Assembly (NCBI GenBank): GCA_012842105.1
Contig: DUTL01000071.1
Coordinates: 1-14,158 of the forward strand
Direction: 5' to 3'
Length of the DNA: 14,158 nucleotides
Source: Candidatus Fermentithermobacillaceae bacterium
Lineage (GTDB): Bacteria > Bacillota > Sulfobacillia > Fermentithermobacillales > Fermentithermobacillaceae
A model generated the notes under the pieces. The model was not told the DNA's origin and did not search any database. It was given only the letters and a program-made list of their open reading frames with translations. The stretch's first letter is position 1, and each line of letters begins with the position of its first letter. The translations under genes were made by a program, and so were the position numbers. This document shows, piece after piece, positions 1 to 7,018 of this stretch.

Positions 1-874
1 CATGGGGAATGTTCTTGCCGAGGCTACTCCTGAACTTGTTTTACGCTGGCTGCCTTTTGATTCAGACGAAAACACCGTAAGAAATTGGAACTTCAACAAG
101 ATGATTAGGCCCACAGGCTTGCCTCAAACATTTCATGAACTCATGTTGGAGCAGGCAGTCTGCAAAGAAGCCCTCAGACTTTCGCTGGATCATCACAAAG
201 GCTTGATACGAGGCCTCAAAGGGGTCAGGCAACAGCGGAGTGCAGGCGACGTGTTTCGCCAGACCGCCTCAGGGGAAACCCTCGTGGACATGATGAAGAT
301 AAAGGTACTGGTTGGTACCGGCGGGGCGCTGTCTTACGCACCCAGGCGGAACCAGGCAGCAATGATACTTCTGGACGGGCTTCAGCCCGAGGGAATCACT
401 GACTTGTTTGTAGACAGCCGGTTTTTGCTGCCCCACATGGGCGTACTCATGGATATAGACAGGAATGCCGCAGCAGAAATCGTAGAAACCGAAACTCTGG
501 TCCCCCTTGGAACATGCATTGCTCCGGTGGGCCCCAAAACCACTCTGGGTACGCCTGTTGCCCGGGTCGCACTTGGAAGCAATATATACGATATTGTTTC
601 AGGCGCTTTGCAGGTAATCACCCTGGAAAACGGAGAAGGGGCCGTATTCGAAATTACCCCCAGGCGGGAATTTGACGTAGGTTCAGGCCCCGGAAGGCCG
701 GTTTCAGGGAAGGCCGCTGTTGGTATCACGCGCCTTATTTTGGACGGACGGGGCAGGCCGCTTGTGTTTCCCGGCGATACCGGCAGTGCAAGGCAAATTG
801 TGGCCGGGTGGTATGAGGCTCTTGATGCGTACCCTCGCAATGCTTTAGGGCAGTTGCGGGAGGAACGATCATAG
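1..874 (+). CDS. GlmL/MutL-family ASKHA-type protein, 3' part only
   Basis: This is the C-terminal 290 residues of a protein of the glutamate mutase accessory (GlmL/MutL) family. The reading frame is open at the window edge and family members are much longer, so the ATG at position 2 is probably internal. Visible family landmarks are a glycine-rich VLVGTGGALSYAPRR segment (GTGG at about fragment residues 105-108), then a QPEGITDLFVDS segment, then LLPHMGVL, then LGTCIAPVGP. GlmL proteins accompany B12-dependent carbon-skeleton mutases and have an actin/Hsp70-type nucleotide-binding fold; their exact role is poorly defined. No mutase subunit is visible in the window. The stop codon overlaps the ribosome binding site of the next gene, 12 nt upstream of its start, so the two are almost certainly cotranscribed. 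Family assignment is confident; a glutamate mutase role is not established. Confidence 0.82.
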   Translation, partial: MGNVLAEATPELVLRWLPFDSDENTVRNWNFNKMIRPTGLPQTFHELMLEQAVCKEALRLSLDHHKGLIRGLKGVRQQRSAGDVFRQTASGETLVDMMKIKVLVGTGGALSYAPRRNQAAMILLDGLQPEGITDLFVDSRFLLPHMGVLMDIDRNAAAEIVETETLVPLGTCIAPVGPKTTLGTPVARVALGSNIYDIVSGALQVITLENGEGAVFEITPRREFDVGSGPGRPVSGKAAVGITRLILDGRGRPLVFPGDTGSARQIVAGWYEALDAYPRNALGQLREERS

Positions 875-886
875 GAGGTGTGAATA

Positions 887-2287
887 ATGGCTTTGCTTTC
901 TACGCTTAAGATACTTGACAGGGCGGTGATTCGGAAAGAACGAAGGTTGCCTGCTCCAGGTGATGTACTGGTGTCAGAAGGTGACATGGTTGCTCCCGGT
1001 ACTGTGATTGCGAAGGCGGAGTTTATAAGGGGCAACCCCTATATTGTCGACCTAAGGGCAGAGTTGAAACAGAAGACTGATCCTGAGCTTGTTGATCGTG
1101 TCTTGGTGAAAAAGCAAGGGGATGTTGTTAAGGCCAGGGAAGTGATTGCAAGGTATCAAAAGAGTTTCTGGTCTGAGGTCATAGAGGTTACGTCTCCGTG
1201 CGACGGAGCGATTGAATATATTTCGAGAACCCAGGGCCGGATAATCATCAGGGAGGATCCTCGATCCGCCAAACCCCTCAGCATAGTGGCAGCCGCTTCC
1301 AGGCTGAGGGTAAGGCCCAGGTTCCTAAGGATGTTCACTACTGTCAGAGAAGGCGATTATGTGTTCGAAGGAAAGATTATTGCCACAACTGACGGATTGG
1401 ACTTTGTGTATGCGCCTATCAGTGGCATTGTGGAAAGAATCTGTACTCTTACAGGTACTATTACCATAGTAAAGCCTATCAGGCATACAAGCGTACTTGC
1501 CCATGCCGGAGGCAGGGTAAGCAAGGTAATTCGTGATTACGGCGCAGTAATTGACTCGGTAGGCGCGTATATTCAGGGCGTCTTCGGAATTGGCGGCGAA
1601 TGTTCAGGGGAGTTGATGATGATGTCTGACAGCCCTGGCGAGCCCCTTCGCAGTGACAGAATAGATGCAAATGTTAAGGGCAAGGTCTTGGCCTGCGGTT
1701 CATTCGCATCGTTTGAAGCTATACAAGAAGCCAGAGAGGAAGGGGCTGTAGGCCTAATTACCGGAGGCATGAATCAACTAGATCTGGTACGAATTCTAGG
1801 CAGAGAACTGAGTATCGGGCTCACAGGCCAGGAGGGTATAGATTTTACAATAGTGATTCTCGAAGGGTTTGGCGAGATTGCCATGAACCGGGAAGCATGG
1901 GCCATACTCGAGAAAAACGCAGGAAGAATAGCTTCCATTGATGGAACTACTCAAATCAGGGCAGGAGTGGTAAGGCCCGAGATAATCATAAGCGCGTGCT
2001 ATGACAGTGAAGCCGGTTTGCCTGAGCACAGCCAGGCGATATCATTGATATCCGAAGATGCGAGCAGAGCGCCGTCTGTAACATACGCCAGGCTACGCAT
2101 TGGAGACAGGGTGAGATGTACCAGGCCGCCCTGTTTCGGTTTGTGGGGCACAGTGGAAAGCTTACCCGGTAACCCCGAGGAAGTAGAATGCGAGGCTGTT
2201 GTTGAAGTAGCCGGGATAAGGCTTGATGACGGAAACCTGGTAGCAATACCCCAGGCCAATTTGGAGGTCTTTCGTCGTGAAGATTAG
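887..2287 (+). CDS. MutL-associated protein with repeated barrel-sandwich-like segments and KOW-like C-terminus, function unknown
   Basis: A 466-residue soluble protein that I cannot assign to a characterised enzyme. Three segments share the pattern 'GD.V..G..IA' followed by 'SP.dG.ie.i....G.i.i', typical of barrel-sandwich (biotinyl/lipoyl-like) folds: about residues 24-50, 71-122 and 151-197. None has the modified-lysine MKM motif, so attachment of biotin or lipoate is unlikely. Residues about 265-330 (starting VKGKVLACGSFASFEAIQEA) look like an alpha/beta swivelling domain. Residues about 403-462 (IGDRVRC...GLWGTVESLP) resemble a KOW or small beta-barrel module. The start is an ATG 8 nt after AGGAGG at 873-878, which overlaps the stop codon of the upstream GlmL/MutL gene. 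From memory, similar proteins follow MutL-family genes in other Clostridia, suggesting a functional pair. Domain calls are from pattern only. Confidence 0.72.
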   Translation: MALLSTLKILDRAVIRKERRLPAPGDVLVSEGDMVAPGTVIAKAEFIRGNPYIVDLRAELKQKTDPELVDRVLVKKQGDVVKAREVIARYQKSFWSEVIEVTSPCDGAIEYISRTQGRIIIREDPRSAKPLSIVAAASRLRVRPRFLRMFTTVREGDYVFEGKIIATTDGLDFVYAPISGIVERICTLTGTITIVKPIRHTSVLAHAGGRVSKVIRDYGAVIDSVGAYIQGVFGIGGECSGELMMMSDSPGEPLRSDRIDANVKGKVLACGSFASFEAIQEAREEGAVGLITGGMNQLDLVRILGRELSIGLTGQEGIDFTIVILEGFGEIAMNREAWAILEKNAGRIASIDGTTQIRAGVVRPEIIISACYDSEAGLPEHSQAISLISEDASRAPSVTYARLRIGDRVRCTRPPCFGLWGTVESLPGNPEEVECEAVVEVAGIRLDDGNLVAIPQANLEVFRRED

Positions 2288-2555
2288 GAGCTGGACAGGG
2301 ACGTTACGAAAATGGCTTAGGCTTAAGCCTCCTGTATGGGAAACTCCTGAATGGGATCAAATGTCGTGGGATGAAAAAATGGCAATATGGCACAGGCACA
2401 GGAAGATCAACATAGTTCTAAGCTGTATATACCTGGCTTGTTTTATAGGAAGCCTCCTATGGGTTATCAAAACCGGGCGAGACGGCAAGATCCTTGGTGT
2501 TTTCAATGTCATCATGATTGTGTGTATTTGCATCGCTATGTTTCTGATGGATTAA
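2277..2555 (+). CDS. small Trp-rich two-helix membrane protein
   Basis: A 92-residue protein with a GTG start that overlaps the end of the upstream gene by 11 nt. GGAGGT at 2263-2268 lies 8 nt before the GTG, inside the upstream coding sequence, which supports translational coupling. The first 43 residues are basic and unusually rich in tryptophan (W6, W13, W21, W26, W31, W38). Two hydrophobic helices follow at about residues 45-64 and 72-90, joined by a short charged loop (KTGRDGK), so both ends are likely on the same side of the membrane. No family is recognised. Its position at the end of the MutL / barrel-protein operon suggests it works with those proteins, perhaps as a membrane anchor, but that is inference. 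Confidence 0.68.
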   Translation: MKIRSWTGTLRKWLRLKPPVWETPEWDQMSWDEKMAIWHRHRKINIVLSCIYLACFIGSLLWVIKTGRDGKILGVFNVIMIVCICIAMFLMD

Positions 2556-2620
2556 TCTACTGTGCCTTAATATGGAATTGATCTTTGCGTCTGGCCTGGT
2601 TTGATAATGATGCTCTATTC

Positions 2621-2815
2621 TCATTCAGGGATTTCAGGTATTATGATGGAGGCTGCCAGGTAGAACAATACCCCCGGGATCACTGCGGTTACGCAAGTTA
2701 TGAAGGCGACGCCAAGACGTACTATGGTTTCGTCTATATCAAAGTACTCTCCAAGCCCACCGCATACACCTGAAATCATTCTCTTTGTTTTTGAGCGGTA
2801 CAGTTTTTTGGACAA
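2621..2815 (-). CDS. PspC domain protein
   Basis: A 64-residue protein matching the PspC domain closely: a basic N-terminus (KKLYRSKTKRMISG), then VCGGLGEYFDID, then IVRLGVAF, then one hydrophobic segment at about residues 34-58. Stand-alone PspC proteins of this size are common in Bacillota and are small inner-membrane proteins linked in other bacteria to envelope stress; the specific role here is unknown. The start is TTG, chosen because AAGGAGG (complement of 2824-2830) lies 8 nt upstream and the product begins exactly at the family N-terminus. It is convergent with the MutL operon (65 bp gap) and divergent from hpt, with which it shares an operator-like dyad motif. Confidence 0.9.
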   Translation of the reverse strand: MSKKLYRSKTKRMISGVCGGLGEYFDIDETIVRLGVAFITCVTAVIPGVLFYLAASIIIPEIPE

Positions 2816-2866
2816 GTAGTTCTCCTCCTTAAGTATAACTGCACTATTTCAATACGCAAGATAACC

Positions 2867-2875
2867 TGAATTGTA
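2867..2875 (-). promoter_or_regulatory. candidate extended -10 promoter of the pspC gene
   Basis: On the minus strand, TACAAT (complement of 2870-2875) matches the -10 consensus at five of six positions and is preceded by TGa, giving an extended -10 element that spans roughly 2870-2878. No good -35 is present at 16-18 bp. Transcription would begin near 2863 and give a leader of about 48 nt containing the strong ribosome binding site. The element lies inside the ATTGT-N3-ACAAT dyad at 2870-2882. Confidence 0.4.
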
Positions 2876-2882
2876 TCACAAT
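2870..2882. promoter_or_regulatory. operator-like dyad ATTGT-N3-ACAAT, copy 1 (pspC side)
   Basis: The 13 bases ATTGTATCACAAT form a perfect inverted repeat with 5-bp arms and a 3-bp centre. It covers the candidate extended -10 of the pspC gene, where a bound repressor would block transcription. The same ATTGT-N3-ACAAT architecture recurs at 2968-2980 in front of hpt and was found nowhere else in the window. The GT-N3-AC core is of the type bound by FadR-like GntR regulators, but the regulator is unknown. Confidence 0.55.
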
Positions 2883-2898
2883 ACCGTGTTACCGGTAT
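2881..2898. repeat. inverted repeat ATACCG-N6-CGGTAT
   Basis: Perfect 6-bp arms ATACCG (2881-2886) and CGGTAT (2893-2898) are separated by 6 bases. It directly adjoins operator copy 1 and lies just upstream of the candidate pspC promoter. It is not followed by a T-run on either strand, so it is more plausibly a second DNA-binding site than a terminator. Confidence 0.35.
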
Positions 2899-2967
2899 GC
2901 GGGTCGGCCTTAAGTTCCCAACTTCCTAGCCTCTTGATGGCGGCATATTTGAAACGGCACATATGAA

Positions 2968-2980
2968 ATTGTTTGACAAT
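2968..2980. promoter_or_regulatory. operator-like dyad ATTGT-N3-ACAAT, copy 2 (hpt side)
   Basis: ATTGTTTGACAAT is a perfect dyad of the same design as the copy at 2870-2882, 98 bp away. It contains the TTGACA -35 of hpt. It also overlaps a second inverted repeat, TGACAAT (2974-2980) with ATTGTCA (2987-2993), and a looser ATTG-CA-CAAT sits at 3002-3011. Together these make an array of half-sites across the hpt promoter. Which half-sites are used cannot be told from sequence. Confidence 0.55.
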
Positions 2981-3003
2981 TTGATTATTGTCAGATTTGT
3001 TAT
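2973..3003 (+). promoter_or_regulatory. candidate sigma-A-type promoter of hpt
   Basis: A perfect TTGACA -35 lies at 2973-2978. The -10 is weaker: TTTGTT at 2996-3001 (17-bp spacing) or TGTTAT at 2998-3003 (19 bp, four of six matches). Transcription from here would give an hpt leader of about 50 nt. The perfect -35 lies inside operator copy 2. Confidence 0.45.
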
Positions 3004-3056
3004 TGCACAATCCTAATTGCAGTGATAAATTTAAGACAGGGTCTAGGGAGGTGAGA

Positions 3057-3602
3057 TTGCTGCGAAAAGAAGATATCAAAGTACTTATAAGCACAGAAGA
3101 GTTAGACAAACGAATCCGGGAACTGGCTCATGAGATCTCCAAAGACTATGCCAACAGGGAATTGCTTATGGTTGGCGTGCTAAAGGGAAGTTTCGTGTTT
3201 ATGGCTGATCTTATCAGGCATTTGGATTGTGACGTAGAAGTTGACTTCATGGGAACGGTCAGTTACGGAGCTTCAACAGAGTCATCAGGAGAAGTACGGA
3301 TTACCAAAGATCTTGAGCAGAGTGTGGCCGGCCGGCACGTTCTCCTAGTCGAAGACATTGTCGATACAGGGCTGACTCTCAGATACCTTCTGGACACACT
3401 AAGAAACAGGCAACCCGCCAGTCTCAGGGTGTGTACGCTGTTGGACAAACCTGCCAGAAGGAGGGTAAGGGCTAACCTGGACTATTACGGTTTCATAATC
3501 CCCAATGCATTTGTTGTAGGGTATGGCCTGGATTACGCACAGAAATACAGGGGGTTGAACTATGTTGGTGTGCTGGAAAACCCTGAGTCCCTGAAGAATT
3601 AG
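3057..3602 (+). CDS. hpt: hypoxanthine phosphoribosyltransferase
   Basis: This enzyme converts hypoxanthine (and usually guanine) plus PRPP to IMP (or GMP) and pyrophosphate, the main cytoplasmic purine salvage step. The 181-residue product has the usual family length. Landmarks are VLKGS at residues 41-45 (pyrophosphate-binding loop), the SYG of the flexible catalytic loop at 69-71, VEDIVDTG at 98-105 (PRPP loop with the acidic pair), a DKPARR segment, and the C-terminal VGYGLDYAQKYRGLNYVGVL. The start is TTG: GGGAGG at 3046-3051 lies 5 nt upstream and the product then begins at the family N-terminus, whereas an earlier in-frame ATG at 2988 lies inside the promoter. It is followed 44 nt downstream by a purine permease, forming a salvage unit that may be controlled by the dyads upstream. 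Confidence 0.95.
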   Translation: MLRKEDIKVLISTEELDKRIRELAHEISKDYANRELLMVGVLKGSFVFMADLIRHLDCDVEVDFMGTVSYGASTESSGEVRITKDLEQSVAGRHVLLVEDIVDTGLTLRYLLDTLRNRQPASLRVCTLLDKPARRRVRANLDYYGFIIPNAFVVGYGLDYAQKYRGLNYVGVLENPESLKN

Positions 3603-3646
3603 TGTGCTTAATCAATTGTAAAGTCTACATGAGGGAGGAAGAATTC

Positions 3647-4936
3647 TTGCTGGAACGACTGTTCAAGCTCAAAGAAAACGGCACCAACGTGCGCACTGAA
3701 GTGGTTGCCGGTGTTACTACTTTCATGACCATGGCTTATATTATTTTTGTCAACCCAGACATTCTAAGTGCAACAGGTATGCCCTTCGGCGCCGTGATGA
3801 CTGCCACTGCCTTGTCTGCAGGCATTACCACGATTCTTGCAGGATTCATGGCGAACTATCCTTACGCCCTGGCAAGCGGAATGGGCCTTAACGCTTTTTT
3901 TGCTTTCGTAGTGGCTGAACAAGCAGGGTGGCAGGCAGCCCTGGGCGTGATTTTCCTATCAGGCATCTTGTTTCTGGTTTTGGCTCTTACCGGAGCGATA
4001 AACATTCTTGATGCTGCTATTCCCCAATCTCTTAAGCGTGCAGTAGGCGTAGGCATCGGCCTCTTCATTGCCTTCATCGGTGTAAAGAATGCAGGCATCA
4101 TACAGGGTGATCCTGCTACCATCGTTGCAAGGGGCAATTTTGCCGCTGCAGGCCCGGCTCTTGCCCTGATAGGGCTGCTCATAACCGCGGTGCTTATGGC
4201 GAGGAACGTTCGTGGGTCTATCCTCTTGGGCATTTTGATAACAACGCTTATCGGAATTCCCATGGGGGTCACGAAAATTGCAGGCAGCATCGTTGGAAAA
4301 CCTGCATCTCTGGCACCTATAGCTTTTAAGTTAGACTTCAAAGGTGCGTTTAGCCTAGGGTTTATGACGATTTTCAGTTTCTGGTTCGTAGACGTTTTTG
4401 ATACAGTGGGCACCCTTATGGGCACTGCTTCAAGAGCAAACATGCTCGATGAAAAAGGGCAGCTCCCGAGAATCAAAGAGATGATGACCGTTGATGCCAT
4501 AGGCACTTGCCTTGGTGCAGCGTTGGGAACAAGCACTGTGACCACCTATGTAGAATCAAGCGCCGGCATTGCAGAGGGCGGGCGTACAGGGCTTACTGCC
4601 GTGGTGATAGGCATCTTGTTCTTGGTGTCGCTGGTTTTTGCACCTCTCGCAGGCATGATTCCTACTGAAGCCACTGCTCCTGCACTGATTATTGTTGGCG
4701 TGCTTATGATGCTTCCTGTAAAAGACATTGATTGGTCTGATTTTTCAGAAGCTTTTCCTGCCTTTATTACCATAGCGATGATGCCTTTTGCTTTCTCAAT
4801 ATCTGACGGTATTTCGGCAGGCTTCATCAGCTACGTGGTTGTAAAGGCCCTTTCCGGGAAAGCCAGAGAAATCCATTGGCTTGTCTACGTACTCGCGGCT
4901 ATATCGGTAATTCACCTTATTCCGGGGCTGTTCTAG
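3647..4936 (+). CDS. NCS2 (AzgA-type) purine base permease
   Basis: A 429-residue polytopic inner-membrane transporter of the NCS2 family, AzgA-like branch, predicted to import guanine/hypoxanthine or adenine by proton symport. Family landmarks are the N-terminal LFKLKENGTNVRTEVVAG, then TTFMTMAYIIFVNPDIL, ANYPYALASGMGLNAFFAF, the FVDVFDTVGTLMG segment with its conserved acidic residues, and ALGTSTVTTYVESSAGIAEG. About a dozen hydrophobic segments are spread over the length. The start is TTG, because GGGAGG at 3633-3638 lies 8 nt upstream and the family typically begins 'MLE.LFKLKENGT'. A longer reading from 3602 would add 15 residues including the ribosome binding site. It sits between hpt and purE on the same strand, matching a role in purine supply. 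The exact base cannot be decided from sequence. Confidence 0.93.
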   Translation: MLERLFKLKENGTNVRTEVVAGVTTFMTMAYIIFVNPDILSATGMPFGAVMTATALSAGITTILAGFMANYPYALASGMGLNAFFAFVVAEQAGWQAALGVIFLSGILFLVLALTGAINILDAAIPQSLKRAVGVGIGLFIAFIGVKNAGIIQGDPATIVARGNFAAAGPALALIGLLITAVLMARNVRGSILLGILITTLIGIPMGVTKIAGSIVGKPASLAPIAFKLDFKGAFSLGFMTIFSFWFVDVFDTVGTLMGTASRANMLDEKGQLPRIKEMMTVDAIGTCLGAALGTSTVTTYVESSAGIAEGGRTGLTAVVIGILFLVSLVFAPLAGMIPTEATAPALIIVGVLMMLPVKDIDWSDFSEAFPAFITIAMMPFAFSISDGISAGFISYVVVKALSGKAREIHWLVYVLAAISVIHLIPGLF

Positions 4937-4969
4937 GGTGTATAACCGTTTGATGTCTCATTGATTGCT

Positions 4970-4986
4970 CTGCCTGGCAAAGGCAG
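4970..4986 (+). repeat. hairpin in the permease-purE gap
   Basis: CTGCCT (4970-4975) and AGGCAG (4981-4986) can pair around a 5-nt loop in the 83-nt gap before purE. The downstream sequence is A-rich rather than T-rich, so it is not a rho-independent terminator on the plus strand. It may stabilise or pause the transcript, or have no function. Confidence 0.35.
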
Positions 4987-5019
4987 AAACTAAAAAAGGT
5001 GAACGGGAGGGCGTATTCC

Positions 5020-5547
5020 ATGAAACTGAAACAGGAGAGCAAATACCAGGTGGGAGTAGTGCTAGGCTCTGCAAGTGACTTAGACAAGGTCGAAGCGCTT
5101 TTTAAAGTGTTTGATGAGTTTGAGATTGGCTATGAACTTGCGGTTATTTCAGCTCACAGAACCCCTGAACTGCTTGAAGAATACGCCCGTTCCGTTTATT
5201 CCAGAGGGTTTAAGGTACTGATTGCCGCAGCCGGGCTATCAGCAGCGCTGCCGGGTATGCTTGCCTCTTTGGTCCATATTCCGGTTATAGGCCTTCCTAT
5301 CAGTGCAGGTACTCTCAATGGAATTGATGCGTTGCTTTCCATATCTCAGATGCCGCCGGGGGTACCGGTGGCCTGTGTTGGAATTGACTCGCCCAGGAAT
5401 GCCGGGCTGCTGGCGGTGAGGATACTGTCGTTAACTGATTGTTCTCTGGCCGGAAAACTGTCAGGCTACAGGAAGGCAATGGCCGGCAACGTTGTGACGA
5501 AGATGAGAAACCTTAAGGAAGAGGGATACCCTGTATGGGAGTTTTGA
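5020..5547 (+). CDS. purE: PurE, 5-(carboxyamino)imidazole ribonucleotide mutase or AIR carboxylase
   Basis: PurE produces CAIR for purine synthesis, either from N5-CAIR made by PurK (class I) or directly from AIR and CO2 (class II). The 175-residue product shows the nucleotide-binding GSASD at residues 16-20, the catalytic SAHRTP at 44-49, and PVIGLPISAG followed by a QMPPGVPV segment. The second active-site loop reads AAGLSAALPG (70-79), where class I enzymes usually have AGGAAHLPG; the conserved histidine is replaced by alanine (A76). From memory, class II enzymes have GRSN-type sequences there without the histidine. No purK is in the window. The start is an ATG 9 nt after GGGAGG (5005-5010); a GTG at 4999 would add 7 residues but has a poorer ribosome site. 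It overlaps purF by 13 nt. Family is certain; class is open. Confidence 0.92.
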   Translation: MKLKQESKYQVGVVLGSASDLDKVEALFKVFDEFEIGYELAVISAHRTPELLEEYARSVYSRGFKVLIAAAGLSAALPGMLASLVHIPVIGLPISAGTLNGIDALLSISQMPPGVPVACVGIDSPRNAGLLAVRILSLTDCSLAGKLSGYRKAMAGNVVTKMRNLKEEGYPVWEF

Positions 5548-6989
5548 GGCTTAACGAGATCACAGAGGAGTGCGGCGTATTCGCAGTTGTGGGCCATCCA
5601 AGGGCTTCTCAGCTTTGCTACTACGGGCTTTATGCACTGCAGCACAGGGGGCAGGAGTCTGCAGGGATGGCTGTACGCAACGGAGCACGGATTCAAACAA
5701 AGAAAGGCATGGGGCTGGTTTCTGACGTTTTTGCAAGGGAAGACGTAATGAGCATGGCAGGTTCTTCAGCGCTTGCCCATGTTAGGTATTCAAACGTAGG
5801 TGACGAAGGCGGGGTTGAAGATGCCCAACCCATTACGGTCAAGATGTGGCAGGGGCAGATGTCTTTTGCACACAACGGCAATTTGGTCAATGCGGCAAAA
5901 CTGCGGACCGGCCTTGAGGGAGACGGTTCGATTTTTCAGACTACGTCTGACTGCGAGGTAATACCTCATCTAATGTCCAAATCGGGTTCAAAAGATCCTG
6001 TCGAAGCCCTTGTTAAGTGTTTGCCTGCTCTCAAAGGAGCTTATTCTTTGTGTGTTCTCACCCCAAACGGAATAATCGCGGCGAAAGATCCCAACGGTTT
6101 CAGGCCGTTGTGCCTGGGACGGCTAGACGGGGCGTATATTGTGTGTTCCGAGACTTGCGCCCTTGATGCTGTTGGCGCCACCTTTATCCGCGAACTTGAT
6201 CCCGGTGAAGCAATCTTCATTGAGGAGGCCAAAAACCCAGGCCCCGTTTGGTTATCAGCCAGGGAACCTGTGTCGTATTCCGTTGGCAACCGTTTTGATT
6301 GTGGGAAATCAGTTGCACGCAACTCAACCCTTTGTGTTTTTGAATTCATATATTTTGCAAGGCCTGACTCAGATATATACGGGCTGAATGTACATGCTGC
6401 CAGAAAAGCCCTGGGCCGGAGGCTTGCTCAAAAAGATTGCTTGCCTGCAGATCTGGTAACCGGTATTCCCGATTCGTCTCTGTCTGCGGCCACAGGATAT
6501 GCAGAGGAAGCCGGTATCCCGTATGAAATGGGGATTGTAAAGAACAGGTATATCGGCAGGACTTTCATCGCTCCCAGGCAATCCATGCGTGAACTTGGCG
6601 TAAAGATAAAAATTAATCCCCTGCAGAGGGTTGTATCAGGTAAGCGGGTGGTAATGGTTGACGATTCCATAGTACGCGGCACTACTTCCAAGTATATTGT
6701 GAGCCTTCTAAGGGCTGCCGGCGCCAGGGAAGTACATGTGAGAATCAGTTGTCCGCCTTACCGGTTTCCATGCTATTACGGTATTGACACCTCTTCCAAG
6801 GGCGAGTTGATAGCCATCGGAAAGACTGAGGAACAAATTCGGCAGGCTATAGGCGCTGACAGCATTGCTTTCCTGGATGTCAAAGACCTGGAGGAAGTTC
6901 TCGGCCGGCAGGTCGGAAACTTGTGTGCAGCGTGCTTTACAGGCAATTACCCGGTCAAACCGGACGATACGCCGGGGGCCGGGTTTTGA
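5535..6989 (+). CDS. purF: amidophosphoribosyltransferase (glutamine PRPP amidotransferase)
   Basis: PurF makes phosphoribosylamine from PRPP and glutamine, the committed step of purine synthesis. The 484-residue protein has an N-terminal Ntn glutaminase domain. Residues 1-12 look like a propeptide, and cleavage would expose Cys13 (EECGVFAV) as the nucleophile, as in the Bacillus-type enzyme. YALQHRGQESAG, AHNGNLVNA and the PRPP loop VVMVDDSIVRGTT are intact. Cysteines C267, C413 (FPCYYGID), C464 and C467 (CAACFTG) match the four ligands of the structural [4Fe-4S] cluster of oxygen-sensitive PurF enzymes, which suits an anaerobe. The ATG overlaps purE by 13 nt and has GAGGG 9 nt upstream, within purE, so translation is probably coupled. 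Classical allosteric inhibition by AMP/GMP is expected from the family, not seen here. Confidence 0.97.
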   Translation: MGVLRLNEITEECGVFAVVGHPRASQLCYYGLYALQHRGQESAGMAVRNGARIQTKKGMGLVSDVFAREDVMSMAGSSALAHVRYSNVGDEGGVEDAQPITVKMWQGQMSFAHNGNLVNAAKLRTGLEGDGSIFQTTSDCEVIPHLMSKSGSKDPVEALVKCLPALKGAYSLCVLTPNGIIAAKDPNGFRPLCLGRLDGAYIVCSETCALDAVGATFIRELDPGEAIFIEEAKNPGPVWLSAREPVSYSVGNRFDCGKSVARNSTLCVFEFIYFARPDSDIYGLNVHAARKALGRRLAQKDCLPADLVTGIPDSSLSAATGYAEEAGIPYEMGIVKNRYIGRTFIAPRQSMRELGVKIKINPLQRVVSGKRVVMVDDSIVRGTTSKYIVSLLRAAGAREVHVRISCPPYRFPCYYGIDTSSKGELIAIGKTEEQIRQAIGADSIAFLDVKDLEEVLGRQVGNLCAACFTGNYPVKPDDTPGAGF

Positions 6990-7018
6990 TGGGTTTGGCG
7001 TTCTCTGTCAGGGGATAT

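Noticed and set aside
382..1035. Open frame of 217 codons on the minus strand opposite the MutL-family gene
   Set aside because: It lies antisense to two well-supported genes, is Pro/Ser/Thr-rich and resembles no family; it is an antisense shadow.
887..2287. Biotin or lipoyl carrier protein
   Set aside because: The barrel-sandwich-like segments lack the MKM-type lysine at the expected hairpin turn.
2585..2773. 62-codon plus-strand frame opposite pspC
   Set aside because: Antisense to a clear PspC-domain gene that has a strong ribosome site.
2963..3016. 17-residue leader-peptide-like frame (MKLFDNLIIVRFVIAQS) upstream of hpt
   Set aside because: It has no ribosome site and the hpt -35 lies inside it, so the likely hpt transcript would not contain its start.
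3862..4545. Open frame of 227 codons on the minus strand opposite the purine permease
   Set aside because: Pure antisense of a conserved transporter gene, without a ribosome site or recognisable protein features.
4970..4999. CTGCCT/AGGCAG hairpin considered as a terminator after the permease gene
   Set aside because: The following bases are A-rich on the plus strand, so there is no U-tract; it is listed only as a hairpin.
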